Shown: positions 23,601-34,701 of the stretch, one piece after another | Layout of the letters: each line of letters begins with the position of its first letter | Position numbering within the stretch: position 1 is the first letter of the stretch | NCBI GenBank assembly: GCA_016508695.1 | Contig: VNKQ01000004.1 | Span: 2,480,001-2,544,000, forward strand | DNA from: Hyphodiscus hymeniophilus | Taxonomy: Eukaryota; Ascomycota; Leotiomycetes; Helotiales; Hyphodiscaceae | Length of the DNA: 64,000 nt | Direction of reading: 5' to 3' | The notes under the pieces: generated by a model | Database searches by the model: none | What the model saw: only the letters and a program-made list of their open reading frames with translations | What the model was told of the DNA's origin: nothing | Made by a program: the position numbers and the translations under genes

Positions 23601-23822
23601 GGGAACGAGTTCGAGGACCCGGAAGGCGTGCGAAAGCGGTTGCATGCTGCCGGCGATCCTGTGCATACTATTCATACCTTTGAGTACGTGAAGGAGAGGT
23701 TGAGGGGTGCAGTTCAGGTTGTTGGTGGGGAGGACGAGTTCCAGCAACAATTTGTAGTCAACGTTGATAAGGACGTTTTGGCAGGATTTCAGAGATTGGG
23801 ACAGGAGCTCCAGATGAGTTGA
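20648..23822 (+). CDS. KAP120: Importin-11-type karyopherin (KAP120), with apparent frameshift
   Basis: Nuclear transport receptor of the importin-beta family, expected to carry cargo through the pore under Ran control. Exon 1 is 20648-20812 (MAFAVEVPGEANPLTPQQV to RGYYTLLQ). The next coding stretch starts at 20863 (AVYLDKSLPSEIRYLAIISL, KNGIDKYWRRTAQNALTGEE), typical of the importin-beta N-terminal domain. The intron between them would be GC-AG (CAG-GCATGC...CTCGCAG, 50 bp), the only phase-consistent solution. The frame breaks in the G-runs at 21012-21024: LRSHLLEG stops fitting, and TQLALQNALVVSKVVRIDYP resumes one frame over and stays open for about 930 residues to 23822. One extra G in either run would restore a protein of about 1,041 residues. 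The long intact remainder suggests a sequencing/assembly error rather than decay, but a real mutation is possible. Confidence 0.88.
20813..20862 (+). other. Putative GC-AG intron of KAP120
   Basis: The boundaries TTGCTACAG|GCATGC and GTCTCGCAG|GCTGTT join two conserved importin segments in phase 0. Nearby GT donors (GTTCCT at 20824, GTCAGA at 20832) give wrong phases. Confidence 0.6.
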
Positions 23823-24431
23823 ATGGGCATCATAGTGGTGGATGAATGAGACATGTGATCCAAGATACCCTTTTAGAACCAATTTTCTGATCTGCGATGG
23901 ATCAAGAGCAACTTGGTTCAATGGCGACTGGTATCTGTGAGGCGACTCTGAAATATGGCATGCTGTAAATTGCGCAATCGAAGATTTTAACCACTCGCAA
24001 ATGATGGAGAAGCTGGCTGTCAACAGACAGGAAGATCACAAAGCAAAATCGGCCCTGCCTATTACAATTGCATTCTGGAAAAATCGATTCTGATTCTATC
24101 TCTAGAGTCAAGACAAAGGATTAGGAGTAGCAGCTTTCATTGATTTCCAGAGTACTAAAGTACAAAATCACTCGCTTCAACAATCCAATTTTCGTATTTC
24201 AACCACTCACTGTCTTGGCAGCCAAACAGACTCAATAAAACCAGACCCGTGAAACGCCAGAGCAATCGCTGCCGATCGGCACCCTCTAAATGAAGTCTGA
24301 TTCGACTCGAAAGGTTGGTTTCCGACGATAAATTCACGATCAACTCAATTCCTGTAATGTAGAAACTCACCTCAACAAACGCATATCCATGAACATCAGA
24401 CCAGAAGCACCAACATGAAATGAAGTCGAGT
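23823..24431. other. Intergenic, convergent gap
   Basis: Between the 3' ends of KAP120 and the Ser/Thr-rich gene. Minus-strand frames of up to about 180 codons overlap the KAP120 end in antisense and look like shadows. No supported feature. Confidence 0.5.
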
Positions 24432-27116
24432 TCAACGCGAACGGTTCTCAACGACAGATTCACGAGCAGCAGCAGCCAAATCCGCTGCACGACCACTAGC
24501 AATAGCAGCAGCATTCAAGGAATCCATGCGAGCAAGGTCAGCTCGAACAGAGGCAGAGGCATCTTGAACGGCATCGAGAACAGCAACGCGAGCAATCTCG
24601 GCGCGGTGAGTGGTGTGATCAATCAAGTTGCTAGTGGCAGCGCGGAGATCGATGCTAGACATGAGAACCCGACGAGACATGATGATGGAGTTGCTAAGAG
24701 CTCGAAGGACGGCGTTGATTCGGGCCAGAGTCTCCACGTCAGCACCACCAGCACTGGTAATATTGACCATATCAAGAACGTGTCTGAGAGCGGCTTGAGC
24801 TCGATCCAATTGGCCTGAGAGGTACGCATCGAACTCCCCCTCCGTCAGATGATTCTCCATACCCTGAGCAGTGTTCACACCCTCGGTCTCAGCATAGTGT
24901 TCGCGTCCAGCTCCATTAGCGGTGCGTGGTGGGGTCGGTGGCTCGTTGTCTCCTCTGCCTACGCGAGCGTTGCGACGAGTCTCCGTGGATCCTGCGCCCA
25001 GCAAACGGGTGTTGGCAGTGCCACGAGTAATTGTATTAGATCTTCGCTCCTCGCGTGCGCGACGCTGCTGCTCACGGGGTGTCATATCCTTCTCCGACAT
25101 CTCACCCATGGCTGGCTTCTTTTCACCGCGGATTTTCTTGGTGGAGGCGGTGTTTTCGTTCATGCCACTGTTGCGGTGGGTATTGATGGGCTTCGAAGCG
25201 CGCTTGGGACTGTTGACAGGGGTTGGAGTGAGCAAGCGATCGGCGTCGCCATCATCAGAGATTGAAGGATAGCCCTTGTTATCGACTGTAGTAGCCGTAG
25301 TACGGCGGATGCCGAAAATTCCAGAAAAGCGACCCTTCAAAACCTTACCGGCCTTCTTGAAAGAAGTGGAAGTTGTAGAGGTGGACAAGGAGGTCTTCGA
25401 GCCACCAGGACGGGAAACAGCCTTTTCGGACTTATTGTTGCTAGCAATGGACTTATCGGCAGACGAGCGAAGGGATGGCTTGCTGGCAGTAGCCTTGCTT
25501 GAGGAGGAGAGGGAGGACTTGCTGATGGAAGCATCTTCGGCAGGAACGAGAGAGACTTTACTGGCAGCAGCTTTGGTGAACAAAGTCTTACCGGGCTTGA
25601 GCATGTTGTTCTTTGCTTCAACCTCTCGAGCGGCGCTTGCTCTGGTAGGACGGCTCAAGTGGGACGCAGCAGAGGCTTGAACGGTGGAGTTTACAACCTT
25701 GGGAAGGGACGATGTGCGAGGGGGATGTGGTGACAAGCCCATGATCACATCATGAGCATCGGGGGTCTTGCGTAGAGTCGGACCAACGCTGTATCGGGCT
25801 GCACGACGATCAAGAGAGCCATTGGAGGTCATTCTGGACAGAGTGCGACTATTGCCACACAGTTAGCTGAAGATCTCGATTGCACAGGGTGAGGACTTAC
25901 ACTCGCATAATTGGGCTACCAGTGTTAGGAGCACGAACGGGAATTGCCTTCACACGCTTGGTCTTTCCAGTCTCTTTACCAGATATACCAGAAACAGTGC
26001 TGACGGTCTCGCCCTGAACAACAACTGCAGTACCAGTCTCAAACTCGCCAATGGTAGATGGGGAGCCGAGGGACGAAGCCACCTTGAATGAATCTCCAGA
26101 CTCTCCATCAGAGGACGAAGGGCTGGGTCTAAGAACGGGAATGTTAATGTTCAGGATATCGAGCGCATCAACCAATCCGCGTCGCTCCGGGGAATCATGG
26201 GAACGAAGGATTGGCTTTGGTGGGAGTTCTTTGTCGAGTGGGGATTCTTTGTATATCATCTTCTACAAGTATATGGTTAGACTTGAGCAGTAAAGAGGAA
26301 GCTATTCAGCGCAAATACATACGATGGGGGTATGGGGAGAAGACTTCGCATGTGTAGCACCGACCTCATTGATAGAGATCAACTTCTCACCTTGCACCAC
26401 TATGTATTTAAGATCAGCAATGGCAATTGAGATTTTGTATGTCACCAAGGTACAGTGCCCTTAGACTAAACAGATGCTATCCGCAAAGTGAATGATTTCA
26501 AAACGCGGTTCGCGCCGGAAGACGCGTGTTGCTAGGTGTAATATGGGACTTGAAAATTACTTACTGGTAAGAGGAGGGGTGACAGGAGTGCGTCTCAAAG
26601 ACACGTTCGGAGAACGAGGATCATTGGAGACGTCGACAAGATCAAGACCGAGTTCACGCAAAGCAGCAGAATCGCCAGCAAGGAGTTGGTGATAACTGGT
26701 TTCCTGCATGACATACACTGGCTTGTACTTGCTGCGAACAGTGGTTGATGGAGTGAGGCGGGTAACTGGAACAAATCTAACCTTTCTGGTGGTAGATGAA
26801 GTTCGAGAGACCTTGGTATTCGGCGACATGTTTTGAAGCGCACTAATGTGCTGAGCGCGGAGCATTGCCATCTTGTCGGCTCTTGGAGGTCTCGAGCCTC
26901 GGATTTGAATGTGGTTATCGGGCGCGACCGTATAGGTCGGCTGAAAGGTGACTACTTCGCTTTTGAGTTCTGGACGTTAGTACACAGTATTTCACAAAAT
27001 TGGTAGCTTTCACTGAAAGTACAAGTACTCACTGTAACAGAATCGTCTGCACCGATTCTTGCGAGTTGCTGCACGACAGCACTATTAAGCAAGTGTGAGA
27101 TTGTGACGAGAGTCAT
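24432..27116 (-). CDS. Uncharacterised Ser/Thr-rich protein, 782 residues
   Basis: Five exons: 27029-27116, 26565-26969, 26323-26399, 25901-26262 and 24432-25848, with introns of 59, 165, 60 and 52 bp, all phase-consistent. I do not recognise the family. The N-terminus (TISHLLNSAVVQQLARIGAD, then VTFQPTYTVAPDNHIQIRG) looks conserved and folded. The middle, roughly residues 200-620, is low-complexity, rich in Ser, Thr, Ala, Lys and Pro, with many SP/TP sites and KR clusters, so probably disordered and phosphorylated. The C-terminal 130 residues (DAYLSGQLDRAQAALRHVLD onward) are predicted helical, ending with Ala-rich amphipathic helices. The architecture resembles scaffold or cytoskeleton-linked proteins, but that is only an impression. 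The first intron model relies on a GTACTT donor and a perfect TACTAAC branch site; the other junctions are stronger. Confidence 0.75.
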
Positions 27117-28408
27117 AGGTTCAAGGATGAGAGTGCAAAAGGTTAAGAGCCTTGTCTGTGGAATTATCTGAAGTCACTAGATGGGGAGTCGAAGGCATTC
27201 CCAATGACGTTAGCTCCTCGATTAGCGTCATTATGATCAAGCAGTATCTCGTTCACTGAGGATAAGACCCAGCAGTGTCTCGAAAGTCCAGTCCATCAGG
27301 ACCTGAGCATAGTCAACAGTCCTCGGCAGTGCCGAGGTCACATTGAACTAGAATGCCAGAAATAGTGCAGCATTAGACAAGCAGCAATCAAACTTCTGTT
27401 GTATGTCCCAAGAGGGTGAAGCTGAAGGACTGGTAATGAGCATGGGAGGTAAAGCGGCTCTAAGTGGACGATGAAGATTGCTCAAAACGCTGTCAATCTC
27501 TCGAAAGCACCGGAGAGACATGGCATAGTATAAGCTACTCCTCACAGACTTGGATACTTGCATGAGAACACTTGCATAGTTTTGGAGTCTTGACGAATGT
27601 TGTGAGTTTGCTCATTTGAATCATGTGTCAAATTCCAAAGCTGTAAACAAAAACAATCCTTGACAAACATGCTTTATTGCACAGCATAAAAAAAAAAGCC
27701 CGGGTTTCTAACTCCTTTAGAGCAGGAAGGGGTAAGCAGAGCCCCTCGGAATATACCAACAATGTTGATGATGAAGGATGGGATCATATTTGCCCACTTT
27801 ATTGTAGCTCATCGGGGCTTTGACTAAGGCCATCGATAGAGTAATATTTTTGCAACCCTCCGTGGGTGGTTTTCCACTCGCCAAAATTGCCATTATATGC
27901 TTCTAGACCAAGTTGAAGCACGGCTTGGGATGTAGAGAGAAGGAAACATTTAGAAGTGTCGTTGATTTTAGTGAAGCGTGAAGCTTGGCATTCCATTAAT
28001 AATCGCATCACGTGCCCTCCTGGGTATCGTCAAGGAATGCTCAGGAGATCTTTTTATAAGGGAAAAGTAATCAAGGATCTGTTCAAAGTTCAAATCTACC
28101 AAAGACTGGATTCGGAAGAGCGTAATTTGCCAGACAACCTTTTGTCGTGGATCATGAATTAACTCCTAGGGCGAATCCGACGACGGCGACCACGAAAAAC
28201 TTCTGAATCACATCTTCCTGTAGGATAGTGTCTAATATATCATATTCTATTTGTGGGTATTTCTAAGCCGCCGATGTTGGCAATTCTAATCATCAAGTGT
28301 GTATCTATAGTCGTGAAGTTCAAATTCTCAAAGAGTGTCGTGTACGCTAAATTCAATCCCAGATTACTCCCTCCTCATTAAATGCTCCGCTCCAAGACAA
28401 CAATGAAA
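27117..28408. other. Intergenic gap
   Basis: Upstream of the Ser/Thr-rich gene and downstream of the glucanase. A minus-strand ATG at 28008 opens a 68-codon frame ending at 27799 (EAYNGNFGEWKTTHGGLQKY). It reads like protein but has no domain or partner exon. A poly-A run with GCCCGGGTTT lies at 27688-27705. Otherwise nothing notable. Confidence 0.4.
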
Positions 28409-29821
28409 CTATGAGCAAATAGTGGTGAACTCCCTGTCCGTCAAAGGCTGTGGGAATAAGCCGGCATCCAAAAGTGCGAAAGCATCCCACTCATGCGCGG
28501 CTTCCGTTTTGAAGTTCCAGAATACCCATCCCTGGGTATGGCTCTCGAAGGTCTCCAGCTGCGCCTCGATATACCCTCGTACGTCCCCCCTCATATCGTC
28601 GTCCCAGTCTGCGATGTTGCTCATGCCGTCGCAGGACCCAACGAATGTCGAGCCTGGATACGTCCCATCGTATCTTGCGCCTACCAGGTACCCGTTGAGC
28701 GCAGGAGCACAGTCAGTTTCGGCGGCTGTCCATTCACCCACCACCACCCATTTATCGGAGCCAGTCGAATACGAGGGTGCATTATTGCACACCAATTGTC
28801 TGTGTTGCCAATTCTCGAGAGCCACCAGTTCATCGGTGAAAACTTGGTATTCATGGTGGTCGACGATAACTGTATCTTATTAGCCTGGTTAAAGCGTTAG
28901 GGGTTGCGTGCTACACACCATTCTGAGCGTTGTTGTCTGACACAGACAAGAAGCCATTCCAGCTGCTTGGTGGGTTGAAACCATCTTGCAACATTACAGG
29001 GGTGTCGCTGACAGCACGAACTTGATCGAACCCATCTCGATAGAACTGTTGAAGCTCGCCGTAGTTGAGCTCAGAACTCAAGGGTTCGTTCAGAAGTTCA
29101 ATGGCAACCACTACATCTTGGTATTCTGGCTGAGCATATTTGGTCGTGATAGTCTGTAGCACTGATAGTGTCTGTGCGACAGAGTCCCCTGACTGCCAGC
29201 CTGGTGTTGCAAGCCTTTGTCCGCTATTATCGAACCCATTTTGAGATCCTGGAGCGCCGTGCAAGTCAATCCAGATCTTTAATCCTGTCCCTCTCGCCCA
29301 ATCGATTGCAGCATCGATATATGGTGCTGCTCCTTGCGTGTATGATTCCCCCGACTCGAGCGAGTATGCCCAATATCCAATTGGAATGCGTACGGTGTTG
29401 AACCCGGCATCTGCGATCTTTTGAAAGTCGGTGTATGTGCACCATGAATCCCACTGATCACAGTGTCAATGTGCGGCAAGAGATAGAGCAGGGAGTACCT
29501 TACATGTGGCTTCAAAATATTGTATGCCGCATCTGTACCCAGCTTTTGCGTGAGAGTGAATTCATCGACGATTCCAAGCGATTGATCTACGTTCTGAAAG
29601 ATGGAAGGTGTAATCCAGGGTTCTAGCACAAGCCATCCTCCAATGTTTAAGCCTCTAACCTTCTCGCTTCCCCAATTGAAAGCAACAGAGCGTTTCGAAA
29701 GTGGTTCCCTATCACTTATCAGCAAGGCAGGTTCAGAAAGTGATAATAGAACGTACGGAGTCGGAAGACTGGTAGCAACACCAGCTGCAAAAACAGCAGC
29801 GAGAGCGTTTGTGAACAGCAT
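28409..29821 (-). CDS. Secreted exo-1,3-beta-glucanase (GH5)
   Basis: Glycoside hydrolase family 5 enzyme of the yeast EXG1 type, acting on beta-1,3-glucan in the cell wall. Exons are 29757-29821, 29504-29708, 28919-29453 and 28409-28869, giving about 421 residues. The N-terminus is a signal peptide (MLFTNALAAVFAAGVATS) followed by a KR site (EPLSKRS) suited to Kex2 processing. Core motifs are NWGSEKVRGLNIGGWLVLEP, NTVRIPIGYWAY and WIDLHGAPGSQNGFDNSG. The acid/base Glu is in ELLNEP (about residue 213) and the nucleophile in VVVGEWTAAETDC (about 314). DHHEYQVF joins over the third intron. The first intron (29709-29756) is exactly 48 bp without a stop, so retention would add 16 residues before the KR site; I prefer splicing from its GTACGT...TAG ends. 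Confidence 0.93.
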
Positions 29822-30901
29822 ATTAGATTAATTCTTAATTATGAGAAAGAATGCGGTGAGTTCTATTTGAGAAATAGGAAGCTGCAGAAAAGCAGGTACG
29901 AGAGAAGGGAGACGCTCGTGTATATCACATGCGAAACCATGGTATGGGGCGTAAACAGCTTTAACGAGATGGCAACCAGAGGGATATATTCAGTAAGATA
30001 AGGCCCAGCGATCATGCCTTTCTATTCCCCAACTGGAGCACATCAAGCAAGGTGCTCTGACGTGCGATGCTCACATTGGATATCCAAGCTGGAGAGTCCA
30101 GTCTTTTGTGGACCTCTCGCATGACTGAACCACCTGGGTATTGATCCTTGTGGGGAAGTCATTCATCTTCGCCAGAATGAATCTGGATTCTGGGCAACAC
30201 CTTTGCACCAAAGCGATGGCGAGTGGCTGGGCTATGGGAGTTTGAACGACGAGTGTGGATCGATTAGCCTTAGTGAGGCCACTTTCAGCCTTCCGTGCGT
30301 TGTTCTCGGACGGTTTCAGGGCCACTGCAGGCCAGTGCAGGGTGATAATCAGGCACCATAATCCAAATCAAGGAAGTTTGGCAGTGGAGACCCGGCTGCG
30401 ATAGTGGCGGCGCCAATCGCCTCGATGATGCATTCTTGCGCTCGCAAGATTCTAAAAATCCGACGATCAGGGTGGTGTGAGTGGATATGTATTCCTCGGT
30501 TGGCTTCATCGAGCATTTTGGGAAGCTTAAGGTACTCGCTCTTCGCTTATGGCTTACTCGAGTATCTTGTGGATGTATGAGGAGAAGCTGGGATCATCTT
30601 TGGATTGTTTTCTTCATGGGATTTGTTAAGGCGATTGCTGAAAGCATGAATATAAAGATAGAAATTGCCCGAGGCTGAGCGCTGTCCCTGTCGCTGTTAT
30701 GCATAAAATGGCAGGCATCTCGATCTCCTTGAAACTAATCCGCCAATGACACAAGGTGTGGGTTCGCCACTTCCTTAAATTCCTAGTTTCATGTGAAGAT
30801 CATGCCAATTAAACAGAACGAGATATCCAAAATGGGAATCTCGGGAGTCGTTGCTATCAGAACGCCCTTTCAATCATTTCCGTCATTAGATGTATCGTAT
30901 C
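29822..30901. other. Intergenic gap
   Basis: Glucanase promoter plus 3' flank of the oxygenase-like gene. Short frames on both strands lack support. No repeat seen. Confidence 0.5.
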
Positions 30902-32099
30902 CTACCTCGTGGTATTCTTCTCCACTATCCCTCTAGCAAACTCTCCAAATGTAATATCCTGTTCCTCATCCACAACTTCACCTAGATTGGGCTGTGTGAA
31001 GACAGCGAGTGTGTTCCTTGCAATATTTCCTCCTGCATCCATTCCATCCGCAATACCAGGGCGTACACCTCTCACGAAATGCGGTACAGCCTTGAACTTT
31101 CCCTTTGTGATTCTCTCCAGAGCTTCGCCAGTCTGAAAAGCGATACAATCCTTCGGAATCTTCACCTGGATCGTCTCTCCGCTCCGGGACTGGATGTAGA
31201 GCCCGGCCGTAGCATCTGGCGATGAAGGTAGCTCTTCTAGAGTCTTGGCCACGCCTGCATTAGCTGCTTCCACTGCTGGAATCTGGAGGGATTCGTTGAT
31301 GAACATTGCGGATGTGAGACCAGTTAGACAGCCGTGGTCGAGATGTGTCGCGCACCAATCATCATCCTTCTCTTCGCCTGGAGGTGTTGCGTATGCCGGA
31401 TCCGCAGGAAAGTAATGAAGTAAACGAGCCTTTGTCGTAGTAGAGGTTTTCACAACATGCTCCAAATATCCTGGTTTGTAAGCGGGAATCTCCTTCTCGG
31501 CGTACCTGTCGCAAGCTCGAGCCACAAGAACAGCGGTATCGATGAGAAGACGACAGAGGTCTTCGAATGTATCCTTGAAGCCTACAATGATTTTGCTGTC
31601 GGGCCACAGATTGGGACTCAGATATTCCGGGAAGTTTTCAGACGAGAATTCAGCTGTAGGTTTGGCGCACTCCAGCGTTGGATCCACGTAGAAAGCACAG
31701 TTGGCATAGTAGGATCCTTTCAGGGTATCGACCTGGCCGTTCTTGAGAGTTTCCTTGCCTCGCGACCAGCCTGTGAGGTATTTGGCGGCCGGGTTTTCAA
31801 GTTTCTCTACAGATTGTTAGACCGGTTGGAAGGCGGGGGGCATTGAGACGAACCAAGTTCGGATTTAGGCAAGTTTGCGAGATAAGACGAATATGACAGA
31901 AGGCGATGTCTGAGCTGGGCAAACTCTGAGGGGACGTCTTTTACCACGATTATTCCCAACGACTCGGGGCCGAATGCATGTTCGAGAGTTGAAAAAGAGA
32001 CATCACCTGGTCAGGTCATCAGTTTGGATCGATGATGTGGAAGGCCTACTCACCATTTTTCAGGTCCTCGAGGGTCACAGTAACCGCGGCAGAAGACAT
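30902..32099 (-). CDS. 2-oxoglutarate/Fe(II)-dependent oxygenase-like protein
   Basis: About 367 residues from three exons: 32054-32099, 31854-32006 and 30902-31806, with 47-bp introns and consistent phases. The exon 2 donor is GTTCGT. Layout resembles isopenicillin-N-synthase/flavanone-hydroxylase-like oxygenases: an N-terminal segment (VSFSTLEHAFGPESLGIIVV), then the jelly-roll core with LLHYFPADP and THLDHGCLTGL, whose His and Asp (about residues 221 and 223) fit the HxD iron ligands. The distal His is likely in AVPHFVRGVRPG (about 309). The double-stranded helix ends TQPNLGEV. The usual RxS 2-oxoglutarate clamp is not obvious, so cofactor use is inferred. Substrate unknown. There is no biosynthetic partner beside it, so a secondary-metabolite role is unsupported. 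Confidence 0.75.
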
Positions 32100-32583
32100 G
32101 TTGAGCAATGAATTCAAATCTGAAAAAGATGTACCGCGGTCTATGAAATCAATATTGGTCCTCTCCGTATGGGAGAGTAATGGGAATCGAAGAGGGGTGT
32201 TTTGCCATTATTCACCGCCTAAATGACCTTCCTGATTGACTACAACGCATCGGAAGTTACCGATGAACAGGAGAAGAAGATATCGAAGCACATGGAAGAA
32301 TTATATATCTCGCGTTGTTTTTATTATATAGTAGCTCTACAGTGTAACATGAGTTTTTGGACCGTATCTTTGTTATTTTCTTCATAAAAAGTCAAACAAA
32401 GGATTCCGAGTCAAAAGAGAGTCCTTTCTTATTTACAGTACCACAGACTGAAATCGTGAACGTAGTCAGCTTTCAAAGCAATGTCATCATACAAAAAGAT
32501 CTTCCTGAAATGAAATCCCCATTTGTAGCGTGATAAGATATTAAACAATATAAACATTAAATGCTGTACATCATATATATCTC
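32100..32583. other. Intergenic gap, AT-rich 3' flank
   Basis: Promoter of the oxygenase-like gene and 3' UTR of the wall protein. AT-rich around 32300-32580, with TATATAT runs. No gene supported. Confidence 0.5.
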
Positions 32584-34701
32584 TTACAAGAGAAGCGCTC
32601 CGGCCATAACGACCAATGATCCCGTACCCATCCACCAAATGCCCATCAACTCCGCGCCATTGGCTGTGACTGGAGTCGGCGTGCTCGTGGCCACACTCGA
32701 GTTTGTCCCAGCGGCCGAAGTTATCAAACTATTATTTCCGCTCGTTCCTGTAACACCGGGAGAGACTGTAGGTACGCTCGATAGAGTGAATGGCACAGGG
32801 GCTACTGTAACGGTCGAGATACCCTCTGCAGACGAAACTCCTGATACACCAGTGAGCTTGCTTGTAGCAGCACCGACTTGCACAGTTGTGCTCTCCAGGC
32901 CAGGTGTCGGGACCGAGGCAGGGCCACTGATGTAGGTCGTATACAGACTCTTCGTCTCCGTTGTGACCCTGCCAACAGGGCAATCCGTAACGGAAGCTGC
33001 ACAGCTTGTGATCGTATAAGTCTTGGTCGCATACACAGTGCTGAGACTAATTCCACCAGGCAAACCAACTTCGGACAGCGTTGGCTTTGCTTGTTCGGAA
33101 ACTGGACAAATCGTTGTGTAGAGAGCAATTGTCTTGGTAGTCACAGATCCAACTGGACATTTCGTAATGTATGAGGGGCATTTAGTGATGGTTTCCACTT
33201 GCGTGGTATAGACGGTTGATGTGGTAGATTTCTGGGACAGTGCACCAGAGCTGGTCTGCAACGAGCTTGATGTCTTAGAATCGAATGATAACGTTCCAGA
33301 GTTGACTTGCGATGAGGATATAGACGCCGAAGAAACAGGCGGTATTCCGCTGGAAGTTGTTATCGTGGGTCCCGACCCTGTTACAACACCACTTGAAGAT
33401 GCGAGGCTTGAGGTACTTGATATTGTGGTGTTTTGATAGTGTCCACTGCTCGAAGGGAAACTCGAACTGGCCTGAGATGATGTTCCAAGGCTTGAAATGC
33501 TGCTGGTGCTCGAAAGTATATTACCGGGAGACGATGTGCTGGATGACTGAGAGATAGTGTTATTGGGGAACACTGTAGCACTTGTCTGAGAATCAGAACT
33601 AGTTATATATGATGAACTTGTTGATGTGCTGGTGGTAACCGTGCTGCCGATCTGAGAAATACTACTACTCGAGGACGCTGTACTGAGTGCCGTGCTAGAG
33701 GATGATGCCGTGGTCAAAGAGCTAGATGAGACTACAGATGTCGTCGAAGCAGCTGCACTGTTTGACGAGCTACTAGCCGCCGCTGTTGAAGCGCTAGATG
33801 AGAGCCCAGATGTCGTCGAAGCAGCTGCACTGCTTGAAGAGCTACTAGCCGCCGCTGTTGAAGCGCTAGATGAGAGCTCAGATGTCGTCGAAGCAGCTGC
33901 ACTGCTTGAAGAGCTACTAGCCGCCGCTGTTGAAGCGCTAGATGAGAGCTCAGATGTCGTCGAAGCAGCTGCACTGCTTGAAAAGCTACTAGCCGCCGCT
34001 GTTGAAGAGCTAGATGAGAGCACAGATGTCGTCGAAGCAGCTGCACTATTGGAAGAGCTACTAGGCGCCGCTGTTGCAGCAGCGAGACAAGAACATCCTG
34101 AGCTAGCAGCTGAAGGTATTCCGCCGCAGTTATCCAAGAATGATGGGATATCCGTGGACTGAGTATTGATTGTCGTTGTGTATGTTGCGCAAAAGTCTTC
34201 CCCTTCAGAGCTAAAGCGAAGGAAAGCTCTTAAGCAATTATCCTGGTTGCAAACCAAAGGAGCTGTAGTCGTAGGGGCCGCTGTTGTTGACGCACTAGCC
34301 GAAGCTAGTGCAGAAGAGACGGTCGAACTGGTGGTAGGTGTCGCGGCGTCAGAGCAGACGAAGCAGCTAATGTCGTATCCTTGATAGTAGGAACTATCGT
34401 CATCAACGAATCCTGCCGCTTCTTGTGTGGCACTCTGGAGCTCACAGAAGTCACCCACTGAGATGTCGAAAGAAACACAATCAGATCTCGCAAAGCAAGC
34501 GGCAGCGCAACCGTCGGGAGTGACAGACTGGGCGTCAAAGAGGTCCTCCACGTAATAATCCAGGTCATTTATGTAGCCTGTAGTTCCACAAACGGCATTC
34601 TCTGGCAGAGGTGATGACAAGTCGCAGAGATAATCGGCGGAAACACTGCATATATAAAGGAGGGCAAGGAAGCTCGCGCTTCCGATTAAAGAGAAAGGCA
34701 T
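32584..34701 (-). CDS. Ser/Thr-rich GPI-type cell-wall protein with apple-like N-terminus
   Basis: Intronless, 705 residues, starting at ATG 34701. A signal peptide (MPFSLIGSASFLALLYICSV) is followed by a Cys-rich region about residues 25-115 (DGCAAACFARSDCVSFDISV), resembling a PAN/apple-type fold. A second Cys module includes CNQDNCLRAFLRFS (about 150-210), a motif seen in many secreted fungal proteins. Then come about 350 Ser/Ala/Thr-rich residues, including the tandem repeat, expected to be heavily O-mannosylated. Two copies of a Cys-containing block follow (ITKCPSYITKCPVGSVTTKT and ITSCAASVTDCPVGRVTTET). The C-terminus (NGAELMGIWWMGTGSLVVMA plus hydrophobic tail) fits a GPI-anchor signal. 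Probable role in the wall or surface adhesion; no enzyme domain. Confidence 0.85.
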   Translation of the reverse strand: MPFSLIGSASFLALLYICSVSADYLCDLSSPLPENAVCGTTGYINDLDYYVEDLFDAQSVTPDGCAAACFARSDCVSFDISVGDFCELQSATQEAAGFVDDDSSYYQGYDISCFVCSDAATPTTSSTVSSALASASASTTAAPTTTAPLVCNQDNCLRAFLRFSSEGEDFCATYTTTINTQSTDIPSFLDNCGGIPSAASSGCSCLAAATAAPSSSSNSAAASTTSVLSSSSSTAAASSFSSSAAASTTSELSSSASTAAASSSSSSAAASTTSELSSSASTAAASSSSSSAAASTTSGLSSSASTAAASSSSNSAAASTTSVVSSSSLTTASSSSTALSTASSSSSISQIGSTVTTSTSTSSSYITSSDSQTSATVFPNNTISQSSSTSSPGNILSSTSSISSLGTSSQASSSFPSSSGHYQNTTISSTSSLASSSGVVTGSGPTITTSSGIPPVSSASISSSQVNSGTLSFDSKTSSSLQTSSGALSQKSTTSTVYTTQVETITKCPSYITKCPVGSVTTKTIALYTTICPVSEQAKPTLSEVGLPGGISLSTVYATKTYTITSCAASVTDCPVGRVTTETKSLYTTYISGPASVPTPGLESTTVQVGAATSKLTGVSGVSSAEGISTVTVAPVPFTLSSVPTVSPGVTGTSGNNSLITSAAGTNSSVATSTPTPVTANGAELMGIWWMGTGSLVVMAGALLL
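33719..34074. repeat. 72-bp tandem repeat within wall-protein gene, 5 copies
   Basis: The string CAGATGTCGTCGAAGCAGC recurs at 33735, 33807, 33879, 33951 and 34023, exactly 72 bp (24 codons) apart. Each copy encodes a Ser/Ala-rich block with TTSELSSSASTAAAS. The inner three are nearly identical and the outer two more diverged, as expected from recent internal expansion. Confidence 0.92.

Noticed and set aside
24849..25680. Plus-strand frames of 116-138 codons
   Set aside because: They lie antisense to the spliced Ser/Thr-rich gene, whose exon phases and N-terminal conserved block support the minus strand.
27799..28011. Short minus-strand frame (GEWKTTHGGLQKY)
   Set aside because: Reads plausibly, but at 68 codons with no motif or partner exon it is not enough to call a gene; noted in the intergenic entry.
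28422..28900. Plus-strand frames of 135-153 codons
   Set aside because: They are antisense to the GH5 catalytic exon.
33692..34162. Plus-strand 156-codon frame rich in Glu-Ala-Leu (ESSDVVEAAALLEELLAA)
   Set aside because: It is the antisense shadow of the Ser-rich repeat of the wall-protein gene.
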